Origin: Amycolatopsis tolypomycina
GTDB taxonomy: Bacteria; Actinomycetota; Actinomycetes; Mycobacteriales; Pseudonocardiaceae
Direction: 5' to 3'
Assembly: GCF_900105945.1 (NCBI RefSeq)
Contig: NZ_FNSO01000004.1
Span: 4,836,001 to 4,900,000, forward strand
DNA length: 64,000 nt
In this document: piece by piece, positions 53,932 to 61,876 of the stretch
Position numbering within the stretch: the first letter of the stretch is position 1
Layout: each line of letters begins with the position of its first letter
Position numbers and translations under genes: made by a program
Notes under the pieces: model-generated
Database searches by the model: none
What the model was told of the DNA's origin: nothing
Seen by the model: only the letters and a program-made list of their open reading frames with translations

Positions 53932-54066
53932 ATGATCGAAATCGCCAACATCGAGCTGGCCGAGGTTTCCGAGAAGGAGCCCGACTGCTGCACCGCCATG
54001 CGGGGCCGCAAGAACCTCGACGTGCAGACCAACGTGATGGCCGCCGACCCGGACGGCTGCGAGTGA
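53932..54066 (+). CDS. RiPP precursor peptide, 44 residues, three Cys
   Basis: A short gene with a near-perfect Shine-Dalgarno (GGAGGAGGTGAT, 53915-53926) just before ATG 53932. The product opens MIEIANIELAEVSEKEPD, an acidic leader-like half (several Glu, no Cys), followed by a core-like half from C19-C20 (CCTAMRGRKNLDVQTNV) to a terminal DPDGCE with C43. It is placed between a peptide transporter and a radical SAM/SPASM maturase, the usual spot for a modified-peptide precursor. No similarity to a named RiPP class is recognised. Likely core: residues 19-44. The paired plus single Cys could form thioethers or bind a thiophilic element. Confidence 0.82.
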   Translation: MIEIANIELAEVSEKEPDCCTAMRGRKNLDVQTNVMAADPDGCE

Positions 54067-54092
54067 TCCTCGCGCACCGCGAACAGCACCTG

Positions 54093-54107
54093 GCCGGTCC
54101 GACCGGC
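54093..54107 (+). terminator. Hairpin after the precursor gene (attenuator candidate)
   Basis: A GC-rich inverted repeat, GCCGG-TCCGA-CCGGC, lies 27 bp past the precursor stop and 63 bp before the maturase. Such hairpins often hold maturase expression below that of the peptide. No T tract, so only partial termination or mRNA stabilisation is suggested. Confidence 0.4.
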
Positions 54108-54169
54108 ATCCCCCGCCGCGCCCTCTCTCCTGCTGCCCGCACCGGCCTCCACTGACAGGGGTGAACTGA

Positions 54170-55699
54170 ATGCAAGTCAGTGCCAACACCGTCACCTTCT
54201 CGGTGGCCTTGCCCGACGGGGCACTCCCGCCCGAGTACCTCGACGAGTCCGGCAAGGTCAGCGTGCTCGCCAACGCCGTCGCCGGCACCATGGACATCGT
54301 CAGCCGCGCCGAAGTCACCGCGCTCGAACGGCTCCGCGCCGGCGCCTCGGTCGCCGAGGATTCGACCACGCTGGCCGGCCTGCGCGACCGCGGCTACGTC
54401 TTCGACGACCCCGTGGTCGAAGACGCCAACTACCGCGGCGTCGTCGACGGCTACTTCGAAGCGATCAAGGAAGCCCCGTTCCAGTTCATGTTCATCCCGT
54501 CGTTCGTGTGCAACCTGGCCTGCCCGTACTGCTTCGAGGGCGAGCTGACCAGGAAGAGCCCGCGCATGACCGAAGAGATGATCGACGCGGCGTTCGATTC
54601 CATCCCGATGATCCAGGAGCTGCACGAGAACTCCGGCCCGCCCTACATCACGCTGTTCGGCGGGGAACCACTGCTCGACACCGCGCCACAACGGGAGTCG
54701 ATCGAGCAGATCCTGAGCCGCGCCTACGACCGCGGCTACCCGGTCACCGCCATCACCAACGGCGTCGCACTGGACGCGTATGTGCCGATGCTGCTCGAGT
54801 ACGGCTGCGAAGAGGTGCAGGTCAGCCTGGACGGGACGCCGGAAGTCCACGACACCCGCCGGGTGTTCCGCAACGGGAAGCCGACGTTCAAGCTGATCGA
54901 GCACAGCATCGACGTCGCCGCCGCGGCCGGCCTGCGGGTCCTGATCCGCGTGCTGGTCGACCTGGACAGCGTCGGGCAGATGCCCGAGTTCGCCGAGTTC
55001 GCACTGGCCAAAGGCTGGATCGACAACCCGAAGATCCGCCTGTTCTACGGGTTCACCAAGCAGACCTCGTTCCTCTACGTCACCCCGGACCACCCCCCGG
55101 AGAAGCGCGAGAAAATGGTGCGCGGGGACGTCAAACCCAGCCTGCAGGAAGCCTTCTACCGGATGCTGCGGGACAACCCACTGGTGGACCGGATGCTCGA
55201 ACCCGACCCCGCCCGGATCCGCGCGGCGGTGCTCGAAGGCGACCGGGTCCGGCCCAATCTGCAAGGCTGCAGCGCCGGCACCAGCGTCGTCGCGTTCGAC
55301 CCCAACGGGAAGGTCTACGGCTGCCCGGAAACGGTCGGACGGCCGCAGCACGCCTGCGGCGACTACTTCCCCGGCTTCCGGTACTCCGGCGGCTACCGCG
55401 AACCGTGGCGGCACCGGCACGTCGACACCGTGGAGATGTGCCGCGAGTGCAACGTGAAGCTGTTCTGCGGGGGTGGCGGCTGCCCGATCAAGGCGTGGGC
55501 GGCCAGCGGCGGCGACTTCAACACCTGCTACTGCCCGAAGGTCTCGACGATCAAGACCCGCGTCGAGAGCGAACTGGCCTACCTCCTGCCGATGGCCCTG
55601 CAGCGCAGGCAGTCCCGGACGGCGTCGGGGTCGCCGGAGAAAGGAATGGGAACATGGGATCAGATGACCACCGTGGGTTCGTTTCCCTGGATGACGTGA
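54170..55699 (+). CDS. Radical SAM/SPASM peptide maturase
   Basis: A 509-residue enzyme. Residues about 1-100 form a leader-binding-like domain (SVLANAVAGTMDIVSRAEVTALERLRAGASVAEDSTTLAGLRDRGYVFDD, the pattern seen at the N-terminus of several peptide-modifying radical SAM proteins). The radical SAM cluster is C114-X3-C118-X2-C121 (CNLACPYC), with GGEP at 164-167. The C-terminal SPASM region carries auxiliary-cluster cysteines (GCSAGTSVVAFDPNGKVYGC; CRECNVKLFCGGGGCPIKAW; FNTCYCPK). Such enzymes install thioether, C-C or C-methyl-type changes on peptides. ATG with SD GGGGTGA. The end overlaps the methyltransferase gene. It very likely acts on the peptide at 53932. Confidence 0.92.
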   Translation: MQVSANTVTFSVALPDGALPPEYLDESGKVSVLANAVAGTMDIVSRAEVTALERLRAGASVAEDSTTLAGLRDRGYVFDDPVVEDANYRGVVDGYFEAIKEAPFQFMFIPSFVCNLACPYCFEGELTRKSPRMTEEMIDAAFDSIPMIQELHENSGPPYITLFGGEPLLDTAPQRESIEQILSRAYDRGYPVTAITNGVALDAYVPMLLEYGCEEVQVSLDGTPEVHDTRRVFRNGKPTFKLIEHSIDVAAAAGLRVLIRVLVDLDSVGQMPEFAEFALAKGWIDNPKIRLFYGFTKQTSFLYVTPDHPPEKREKMVRGDVKPSLQEAFYRMLRDNPLVDRMLEPDPARIRAAVLEGDRVRPNLQGCSAGTSVVAFDPNGKVYGCPETVGRPQHACGDYFPGFRYSGGYREPWRHRHVDTVEMCRECNVKLFCGGGGCPIKAWAASGGDFNTCYCPKVSTIKTRVESELAYLLPMALQRRQSRTASGSPEKGMGTWDQMTTVGSFPWMT

Positions 55700-56553
55700 T
55701 GAAGCCGCAGACGCCGACGACCGACGCCGGTGGCTGCTGCTCGTCCGGCGAGGCCGGCGCCGGGGCCTGCTGCGCCACCGAACCCACCGTCGTCGCGATC
55801 GCCTCGGTCCCGGTCGAGATCCAGGTGAAGGCCCGCTACGACGAACTGGCCGGGCAGGGCGCGAGCACACTCTGCTGCTCACCTCAGGCGGTCTACACCG
55901 ACGAAGAGCTGGCCGGGATCCCGTCGTGGGTGCTGGAGCTCTCGAGCGGCTGTGGGTCGCCGCTCGACGCGATCGCCCTCGAACCCGGGCAAACCGTCGT
56001 GGACTTCGGCTGCGGCGCCGGGCTCGACCTGCTGATCGCGGCGCGCCGCGTCGGCCCGGCCGGCCGCGTGATCGGGATCGACGGCTCGATGAACATGGTG
56101 AAGACGGCCCGGCGCGCGGCCGCCGAGATGGGGCTGCGGAACATCGACGTCCGGGTCGGTGACATCCGCCGTCCCCCGGTCCGCGCGGAGACGGTGGACG
56201 TCCTGCTCAGCAACTGCGTGCTGGGCATGTTCCCCGACAAGCCCGAGGTGCTCGGCGCCATCGCGACAGTCCTGCGTCCCGGCGGGATGGCCGTGATCTC
56301 CGACGTCGTCTACGCCGACGGCACCCCGCCGGTCGACGTCACCACCGGGGACGCGGCCACCGCGGACGACTTCGCCCGGTGCGTGGTCGGCATGACCGAA
56401 ACCGAGTACCGGGACATGGTCCTCGGTGCGGGCTTCGACCGGGTCGACTTCCGCAGCGACGGCCTCGTCCCCTACCGGGACGGCGCGCAGGTCACCAGCG
56501 CGATGATCTTCGCGCACCGCGGGACCGGCGAGCCCGCGCGGCCGTGCTGCTGA
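55654..56553 (+). CDS. ArsM-type SAM methyltransferase in RiPP operon
   Basis: A 299-residue class I methyltransferase of the arsenite methyltransferase family. SAM motif VVDFGCGAGLDLLIAARRVGPAGRVIGID is at 115-143. Cysteines equivalent to the As(III)-binding set are kept at C74/C75 (STLCCSPQAVYTDEELAGIP), C100 (SSGCGSPLDA), C188 (LLSNCVLGMFPDKPEV) and C243 (FARCVVGMTETEYRDMV). Extra Cys pairs stand near both ends (C28-C29, C39-C40, C298-C299). Either it truly methylates arsenic, or it methylates a thiol or arsenic-bearing site on the peptide. ATG 55654 (SD GGAGAAAGGA, inside the maturase gene) is chosen; ATG 55699 in the TGATG overlap is the alternative. Confidence 0.87.
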   Translation: MGSDDHRGFVSLDDVMKPQTPTTDAGGCCSSGEAGAGACCATEPTVVAIASVPVEIQVKARYDELAGQGASTLCCSPQAVYTDEELAGIPSWVLELSSGCGSPLDAIALEPGQTVVDFGCGAGLDLLIAARRVGPAGRVIGIDGSMNMVKTARRAAAEMGLRNIDVRVGDIRRPPVRAETVDVLLSNCVLGMFPDKPEVLGAIATVLRPGGMAVISDVVYADGTPPVDVTTGDAATADDFARCVVGMTETEYRDMVLGAGFDRVDFRSDGLVPYRDGAQVTSAMIFAHRGTGEPARPCC

Positions 56554-56570
56554 CCGGCGGTGAGCCCGGC

Positions 56571-57923
56571 GTGTTCCGCCACGCCGGGCTCGCATCCGGG
56601 GACTACGCCGAGGTCCGGACCGAACGGACCCGGATTCTCGACATGGTCTGGCGTGGCGGCGACGTCGAGAGCGTCACCCTCAGCCGGGACGAGGGCCGGT
56701 GTGCGCGGGTCGTCGGTGCCGCCGGTTCGTCGTTCGTATCGTCCACTGAGGACAGTGCGACGGAGCTCGTCCGGCTGGCCAAGGCGAACGCCGCGCAGAT
56801 CGCCGTGCCCGCCGGTGCCTTCGCGCCCGCGCGGCCCGGCGTGTCTTCGGATGACGTGCCTGGTGCCGACGTCGTCGAGTCCGTCCCGGTCGAGGAGAAG
56901 GCCGCTCTGCTCGGCGGCTACTACGATGCCGCGCTCAACGCCCACGCGAACGTGGCGGGCGCCCTGCTCTACTACCGCGAAGCCGTGTCGGACATCGACC
57001 TCGTGACCAGCGAGGGCCTCGCGCTGACGTGGCGCCGTCGCGACCTCACCCTCCAGCTCACCGTCTACGCCAGTGCAGCCGGCGACCGGACGGCCGGCTC
57101 GGTTTCGGTGGGCAGCGGCGGGGACTTCTCCGTGCTCCGGAAGCTCGACGAGCGGATCCAGGCCGCCGCCGAGACGGCGGTCGGCCTCGCGCGCGCTCCG
57201 GTGGTGGAGAGCGGCGGCTACGACGTCGTCTGCGACGGCCCGCTGGCCGGCGTCTGGGCCCACGAAACCATCGGTCATCTCTGCGAAGCCGATCACCACC
57301 TCGGGGACGCCGAGCTCCAGCGCGCCCTGCGCCCGGGCCGCGAACTCGGCTCGCCCCTGCTCACCATCACCGACGGTCCCGGGCTTCCCGGCGCACGCGG
57401 CTACGTACCGGTCGACGACGAAGGAACCGCCGGCCGCCCGATCCACCTCCTGCGTGACGGCGTCGTCGCGGCCGCGCGGCTCCACGACCGCGCCACGGCC
57501 GGCGCTTTCCGCGACGAGCCGACCGGCAACGCCCGATCCCTCGGCTATCGCCATCCCCCGCTCCCCCGCGTCCGAACGATCGCCATCGCCGCCGGCGACT
57601 CCTCCGACGCCGACCTCGTCGGCGGGATCGGGCGCGGGCTGCTCGCCCGCGGCGTCCTGGGCGGGCAGACCGACCGGGCCGGCTTCACCTTCCTGCCGGC
57701 CGAATGCCGGGAGATCCGTGACGGTCAGGTCGGCCGCCTGGTCCGCGGTGTCGTGCTCTCCGGCGGAGTCCTCGACGCGTTCCGGGCCGTCGACGGGGTC
57801 GGCCGGGACCAGTGGCGGGGAGACACCTCGGCCGGCTGCGGGAAACAGGGCCAGTACCCGTTGGCCGTCAGCTCGTGGGCGCCGTCGATCCGGCTGCGAG
57901 GTATCCATGTCCGCACTGGCTGA
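56571..57923 (+). CDS. TldD-like metalloprotease subunit
   Basis: A roughly 450-residue member of the TldD/PmbA family with the zinc motif HExxxH followed by Asp (GVWAHETIGHLCEADHH), as in TldD (HEAVGH). The N-terminal half (YAEVRTERTRILDMVWRGGDVESVTLSRDEGRCARVVGAAGSSFVSS) and the C-terminal PVDDEGTAGRPIHLLRDGVV with GRLVRGVVLSGGVLDAFRAVDGVG belong to the same fold. TldD pairs with TldE to degrade unstructured or modified peptides, and in microcin B17 removes the leader. GTG 56571 with SD-like GGTGAG is taken; GTG 56544 overlapping the methyltransferase is possible. It probably removes the leader of the modified peptide. Confidence 0.88.
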   Translation: MFRHAGLASGDYAEVRTERTRILDMVWRGGDVESVTLSRDEGRCARVVGAAGSSFVSSTEDSATELVRLAKANAAQIAVPAGAFAPARPGVSSDDVPGADVVESVPVEEKAALLGGYYDAALNAHANVAGALLYYREAVSDIDLVTSEGLALTWRRRDLTLQLTVYASAAGDRTAGSVSVGSGGDFSVLRKLDERIQAAAETAVGLARAPVVESGGYDVVCDGPLAGVWAHETIGHLCEADHHLGDAELQRALRPGRELGSPLLTITDGPGLPGARGYVPVDDEGTAGRPIHLLRDGVVAAARLHDRATAGAFRDEPTGNARSLGYRHPPLPRVRTIAIAAGDSSDADLVGGIGRGLLARGVLGGQTDRAGFTFLPAECREIRDGQVGRLVRGVVLSGGVLDAFRAVDGVGRDQWRGDTSAGCGKQGQYPLAVSSWAPSIRLRGIHVRTG

Positions 57924-59232
57924 GTACGTCGACGCGATCGGCGAGGACGCCGGCCGCCGGTGTGACCGCTGGGAGGTCCTCGCGATCGACCGGGCCGACT
58001 CGGTCGTCGAGTTCGGTTCCGGAACACCCGACGCTTCCCGTGCGTCCCGCGAAACCAGCGTGTGTGTCCGGGTCCACGTCGCCGGCCGTGTCGGCACCGC
58101 GACCACCACCCGGCTCGACCGGCCCCGGGAGCTCATCGACGACGCCGTCCTCAGTGCGCGGTTCGGCCCGCGGACGCGATGGCCGGACCGACCGCCCGAC
58201 GCACCCGCCCCGCGGCACGGCGAGGCATCCACCGAGAGCGCCGCCGAGCTGGCCCGGCAGGTCTGCGGTCTGCAGCGGTCCACCGGTCTCGCCGTCCACG
58301 GCACCGTCACCCGGACCCGGCAGCGGGTCCGGCGCGCGGACCGGCACCACTGCTCAGGAGACGACGAGACCTTCTTCCACCTCGCCGTCGTCGCCGAAGG
58401 CAGGCGGAATCCGCAGCTGCAGCTGCCCTGGACCGGCTGGACCCGCGCCGCCCGGCTGCCGGACGCGCTGCGCGAGTGGCTGACCACCGCGGCCGCCTGG
58501 GACGACCTGCCCGCCGACGTGGCCCCGCCTTCGCCGATGGGCGTCCTGCTCGGCCCGGCGGCCGTACACAGCCTCCTGACGCCGCTGATCGTCGGCCTCA
58601 GCGCCACGACCGCGGCGAGCGGCCGCTCTTTTGCCGCCGACGACCTCGGCACGCCCCTGCTGCACCGCGGGATCGACATCCGCGACGAACCCGTGCCGGC
58701 CGGCACCGGCTGCGGGCTGAGCTACCCGGCCGCGGACGACAACGGAGTCCCCACCGCTGCGCTGACGGTGGTGGAGAACGGCGCGCCCGCCCGGCTCTAC
58801 CACAGCGTCCGCACCGCCGCCGACCTCGGCGTCGCCCCCACCGGCCACGGATTCCGGGGCAGTGCCGTCCGCAGGAAGCCTCGGCAACCGGTGACGCCGG
58901 TGCTCAACAACGCCACCTTCCACACCGACGGCGTCCCCGCCGCCGGCCTCGGCGACCTGATCACCGAACTGGACTCCGGCGTGTTCATCGACTCCCTGCT
59001 GGGCGGACACCAGCGGGCGGGGCTCTCCCCCGTGGTGGAAGGGCGGATCCGGCTCGGTTTCGTCGTCGAGCACGGCAAAGTGGTCGGCACGATGACCCCG
59101 GCCGCGGTCGCGCTCGACTTCCGGGAGATCCTCGGCTCCCGGCTCGCCGCCGTCTCGGCGCGCCACTGGGCGGTCAGCCGTACCTGGACGGGCCGATTGC
59201 CCTTCGTCCTCGCCGCCGCACGGAGGCCGTGA
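57907..59232 (+). CDS. TldE/PmbA-like protease subunit
   Basis: A 441-residue partner of the TldD-like protein. It has the PmbA/TldE layout (N-terminal VVEFGSGTPDASRASRETSVCVRVHVAGRVGTATTTRLDRP; C-terminal GTPLLHRGIDIRDEPVPAGTGC, NNATFHTDGVPAAGLGDLITELDSGVFIDSLLGG and GRIRLGFVVEHGKVVGTMTPAAVALDFREILGSRL) but no HExxxH, as expected for the non-catalytic subunit. ATG 57907 lies within the end of the TldD gene (17-bp overlap), so expression is coupled in a 1:1 pair. Sequence identity to E. coli TldE looks low, suggesting specialisation. Confidence 0.85.
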   Translation: MSALAEYVDAIGEDAGRRCDRWEVLAIDRADSVVEFGSGTPDASRASRETSVCVRVHVAGRVGTATTTRLDRPRELIDDAVLSARFGPRTRWPDRPPDAPAPRHGEASTESAAELARQVCGLQRSTGLAVHGTVTRTRQRVRRADRHHCSGDDETFFHLAVVAEGRRNPQLQLPWTGWTRAARLPDALREWLTTAAAWDDLPADVAPPSPMGVLLGPAAVHSLLTPLIVGLSATTAASGRSFAADDLGTPLLHRGIDIRDEPVPAGTGCGLSYPAADDNGVPTAALTVVENGAPARLYHSVRTAADLGVAPTGHGFRGSAVRRKPRQPVTPVLNNATFHTDGVPAAGLGDLITELDSGVFIDSLLGGHQRAGLSPVVEGRIRLGFVVEHGKVVGTMTPAAVALDFREILGSRLAAVSARHWAVSRTWTGRLPFVLAAARRP

Positions 59233-60479
59233 TGTACGACGCGATCATCATCGGCGGCGGGGTCGCCGGGGCGGCAAGCGCGACACTGCTCGCGCGACGC
59301 GGGCTCCGTGTCCTGGTCACCGATCGAACCCCGCTGCCCGCGCCGGCGGTGTCCACGCACTTCTTCGGGCCGACCGTGCTGACGGCGCTCGACGAGCTCG
59401 GGCTGCTCGACCAGGTCCTCGCCACCGGCGCGCCGCCGTTGCGGCGCTGGCACCTCGAGGTCGAGGACGGTTACTACGGCGGCCCGATGCTGCCGCGGTC
59501 CGCCCACCCCTACAACCTCTGCGTCCGACGGGAAACGCTCAGCGGCATCCTGCTGGACGCCGCGGTGCGGGCGGGCGCCGAGGTCCGCGAGCGCTGCGCG
59601 GTGCGAACCCTGCTTCGAGACGGCGACCGCGTCATCGGCGTGGCCGGTGCCGGGTGGCAGGAGAAGAGCCACGTCGTCATCGGCGCCGACGGCCGGGGAT
59701 CGGCGACAGCGCGACAGGCCGGCGCCGAGACCACGTTCGACGCCGGCGCCCTGCGGTGCACGTTCCACGCCTACTGGCGCGGCGTGGCCCCCCTTCCGGC
59801 AGCGTCCCTGGAGTTGTGGCACCACGACGGATCGCTGGTCCAGCTGGGCCCGTGCGACGGTGGGCTCTGGGTCGTCATGCTGTCCGCCCCGGTCGCCGGA
59901 TTCGCCGCGTTGCGTGGCACGGATCGCGACGGCGTCAGCGGATACGAACACCGGCTCGCGGCCATCCCCGCCATGCGGACCCGGCTGGCGGACGCCGAGC
60001 GGATGTCGCCGGTGTTCGGATCCGGGACGCTGCGGAACTTCTCCCGTGCTCCGGCCGGCCCCGGCTGGCGGCTCGCCGGTGACGCGTACTGCCACAAGGA
60101 TCCCCTGTTCGGTGCGGGAATCGCGGACGGTTTCGCGGCCGCCCGCGTGCTCGCGGACACGGTTCCCGGTGCGGTACAGGGGGAACTCCCCTGGGCGGAG
60201 GCGGAGACGAGGTACGCCGACGCGCTGGACGCACGGGTGGGCGCCCGGGTCCGATCGGGCATCGAGGGGCTGGACCTCGACCGGATCCGCCCCGAGCAAC
60301 GCGCCTGGGTCCGCGGTGTGCTCGCGCACCCGGCGCTGGCACTCGAGCTGGTCCAGCAGTGCTCCGAGCTGTTCGCCGCGCTCCCGCCGGAGCGCCGGAC
60401 GTTCTGGCAGGCCGTCGCGGACAGCACGGCAGACCTGCTCGACCTGCCCGCCCCCGCACGCATCGACACTCCGCGATGA
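59232..60479 (+). CDS. FAD-dependent oxidoreductase (halogenase/geranylgeranyl-reductase-like fold)
   Basis: A 415-residue single-component flavoprotein: MYDAIIIGGGVAGAASATLLARRGLRVLVTDR (FAD motif), NLCVRRETLSGILLDAAVRAGAEV, VVIGADGRGSATARQAGA (DG motif) and GWRLAGDAYCHKDPLFGAGIADGFAAARVLAD (second FAD motif). The WxWxIP halogenase signature is absent. This fold group includes hydroxylases, epoxidases and dehydrogenases acting on small molecules or carrier-bound substrates. ATG overlaps the TldE stop (ATGA). Its place in the middle of the maturation operon implies an oxidation of the peptide or its released core. Confidence 0.87.
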   Translation: MYDAIIIGGGVAGAASATLLARRGLRVLVTDRTPLPAPAVSTHFFGPTVLTALDELGLLDQVLATGAPPLRRWHLEVEDGYYGGPMLPRSAHPYNLCVRRETLSGILLDAAVRAGAEVRERCAVRTLLRDGDRVIGVAGAGWQEKSHVVIGADGRGSATARQAGAETTFDAGALRCTFHAYWRGVAPLPAASLELWHHDGSLVQLGPCDGGLWVVMLSAPVAGFAALRGTDRDGVSGYEHRLAAIPAMRTRLADAERMSPVFGSGTLRNFSRAPAGPGWRLAGDAYCHKDPLFGAGIADGFAAARVLADTVPGAVQGELPWAEAETRYADALDARVGARVRSGIEGLDLDRIRPEQRAWVRGVLAHPALALELVQQCSELFAALPPERRTFWQAVADSTADLLDLPAPARIDTPR

Positions 60480-61876
60480 GCCGCGGCACCGTCCCGGCGT
60501 ACCTCGGCGACCACGCCGACGCCCTGACGACACTGCAGACCTCGCTCGCCGCCGAGCGCTGGCTGGTCAACACCGGCCAAGCCGAAACCCTCGGGCACCG
60601 ACCGGGTTCCTGCCCGCCACTGGCCGACGGCACGCTGGTGCACGCCGCGCTCGACCACGGCGACCTCGGCTACGCGCGCGAGCTCGCCGCGTGGTACTTC
60701 CGGGAAAATCTGGTCGACGCGACGTCCGAACTCCGCCGCGCACAACGGTCGACGACCGTGGAAATCGGCGGCGTGCGACGCTCGATGGGCGAGCTGACCG
60801 CGTTGACCAGGTCCGCCACGTCGGCGACCGGACGATCGCAGGCCGCCGAGGCCCTCCGCCGGCTCGGCGGCGAGCTTCGGGCAGCTCGCCAGGCCTGGCT
60901 CAAAGCGCATGCCGCCGCCGTGCACCGGCTCGGGTTCGACACCCACGGTTCGCTGATCCGGGCCCTCCACCCGAGCGTCGACCGGTGGATCGAGCATGCC
61001 CGGCACTGGCTGTCCGACACTCGCGACGGCTACCTCGAGGAGGCGCGGTCGTGGCGGGAGCGCGACGGGCTGACGGCACCGGCGTTGAGCGACCCCCGGC
61101 TCGTCGCGGCGCGAGCCGTCGTCCCGGCCGGCGCCCCGCCCGCGCTGGCGGCCGTCCTGTCGACCATCCGCACCTGGGAGCTGGCGGAGCACACCCGGCA
61201 CGTGCTCGTCGACGACGCCGACCGTCCGGGCAAGCTCGGGTTCGCGTTCTGCTCGCCGGTGTCCCCGCCGTCGGACATCCGGGTGTCCGTCGTCGACGGC
61301 CGGTCACTCGGGCACTACGCCACCCTCCTGCACGAATTCGGCCACGCGCTGCACTTCAGTGCCGGCATGACGCGGCCGCTCGACCTGTGGCGGCTGCCCA
61401 CCGCCATGAGCGAGGCGTTCGGCTTCCTGCTGGAACGGCTGGTCCGCGAACCCGCCTGGCAGGAGCAGCAGCTCGGCGCGGCGCTGGGTGAGGAGGACGT
61501 CGAGCGGACGCGGTTCGGCCGCGAGCACGTCCGGCGGGTCGTCGCGGCCAGCCTGTGTTTCGAGATGACCGTGCACGACGGCGGCACCGACCCGGCCGGC
61601 GAGTATCGCCGGCTGTACGAGCGCGAATTCGGGGTCTCCGTCGACGGCGGCGCCGCGTGGGATCGGCTGCAGACATATCTGGAAGGGCAGCCCTGCTATC
61701 CGCTGGTGTACCACCAGGCGTTCACGACCCGGGACCGGCTGTGGACCGAGGCGGTGAGGCTGGCGGGTGAGCGGTGGTACACCTCACGCCGGGGCGGGCA
61801 AGCGGTCCGGTCGGTGCTGGACCTGCTCGACCGGGTCCGGCCCGACGATGTCATCGGGCCGGATTCCGGAGGGTGA
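60476..61876 (+). CDS. M3-like zinc metallopeptidase
   Basis: A 466-residue gluzincin: zinc motif HEFGH (LLHEFGHALHFSAG) with the third ligand Glu 23 residues later (TAMSEAFGFLLE), as in M3 oligopeptidases (thimet/PepF type). The helical N-terminal region (YLGDHADALTTLQTSLAAERWLVNTGQ) is present and the C-terminal YLEGQPCYPLVYHQAF resembles M3 substrate-closing loops. It is about 100 residues shorter than typical PepF. ATG overlaps the FAD gene stop. M3 enzymes cut peptides of roughly 6-20 residues, so it could trim the TldDE product. Its last 26 bp overlap the converging aminopeptidase. Confidence 0.82.
   Translation: MSRGTVPAYLGDHADALTTLQTSLAAERWLVNTGQAETLGHRPGSCPPLADGTLVHAALDHGDLGYARELAAWYFRENLVDATSELRRAQRSTTVEIGGVRRSMGELTALTRSATSATGRSQAAEALRRLGGELRAARQAWLKAHAAAVHRLGFDTHGSLIRALHPSVDRWIEHARHWLSDTRDGYLEEARSWRERDGLTAPALSDPRLVAARAVVPAGAPPALAAVLSTIRTWELAEHTRHVLVDDADRPGKLGFAFCSPVSPPSDIRVSVVDGRSLGHYATLLHEFGHALHFSAGMTRPLDLWRLPTAMSEAFGFLLERLVREPAWQEQQLGAALGEEDVERTRFGREHVRRVVAASLCFEMTVHDGGTDPAGEYRRLYEREFGVSVDGGAAWDRLQTYLEGQPCYPLVYHQAFTTRDRLWTEAVRLAGERWYTSRRGGQAVRSVLDLLDRVRPDDVIGPDSGG

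Noticed and set aside
59232..60479. Flavin-dependent halogenase in the RiPP operon.
   Set aside because: The fold is related, but the WxWxIP halogenase motif is absent; kept as an unspecified FAD oxidoreductase.
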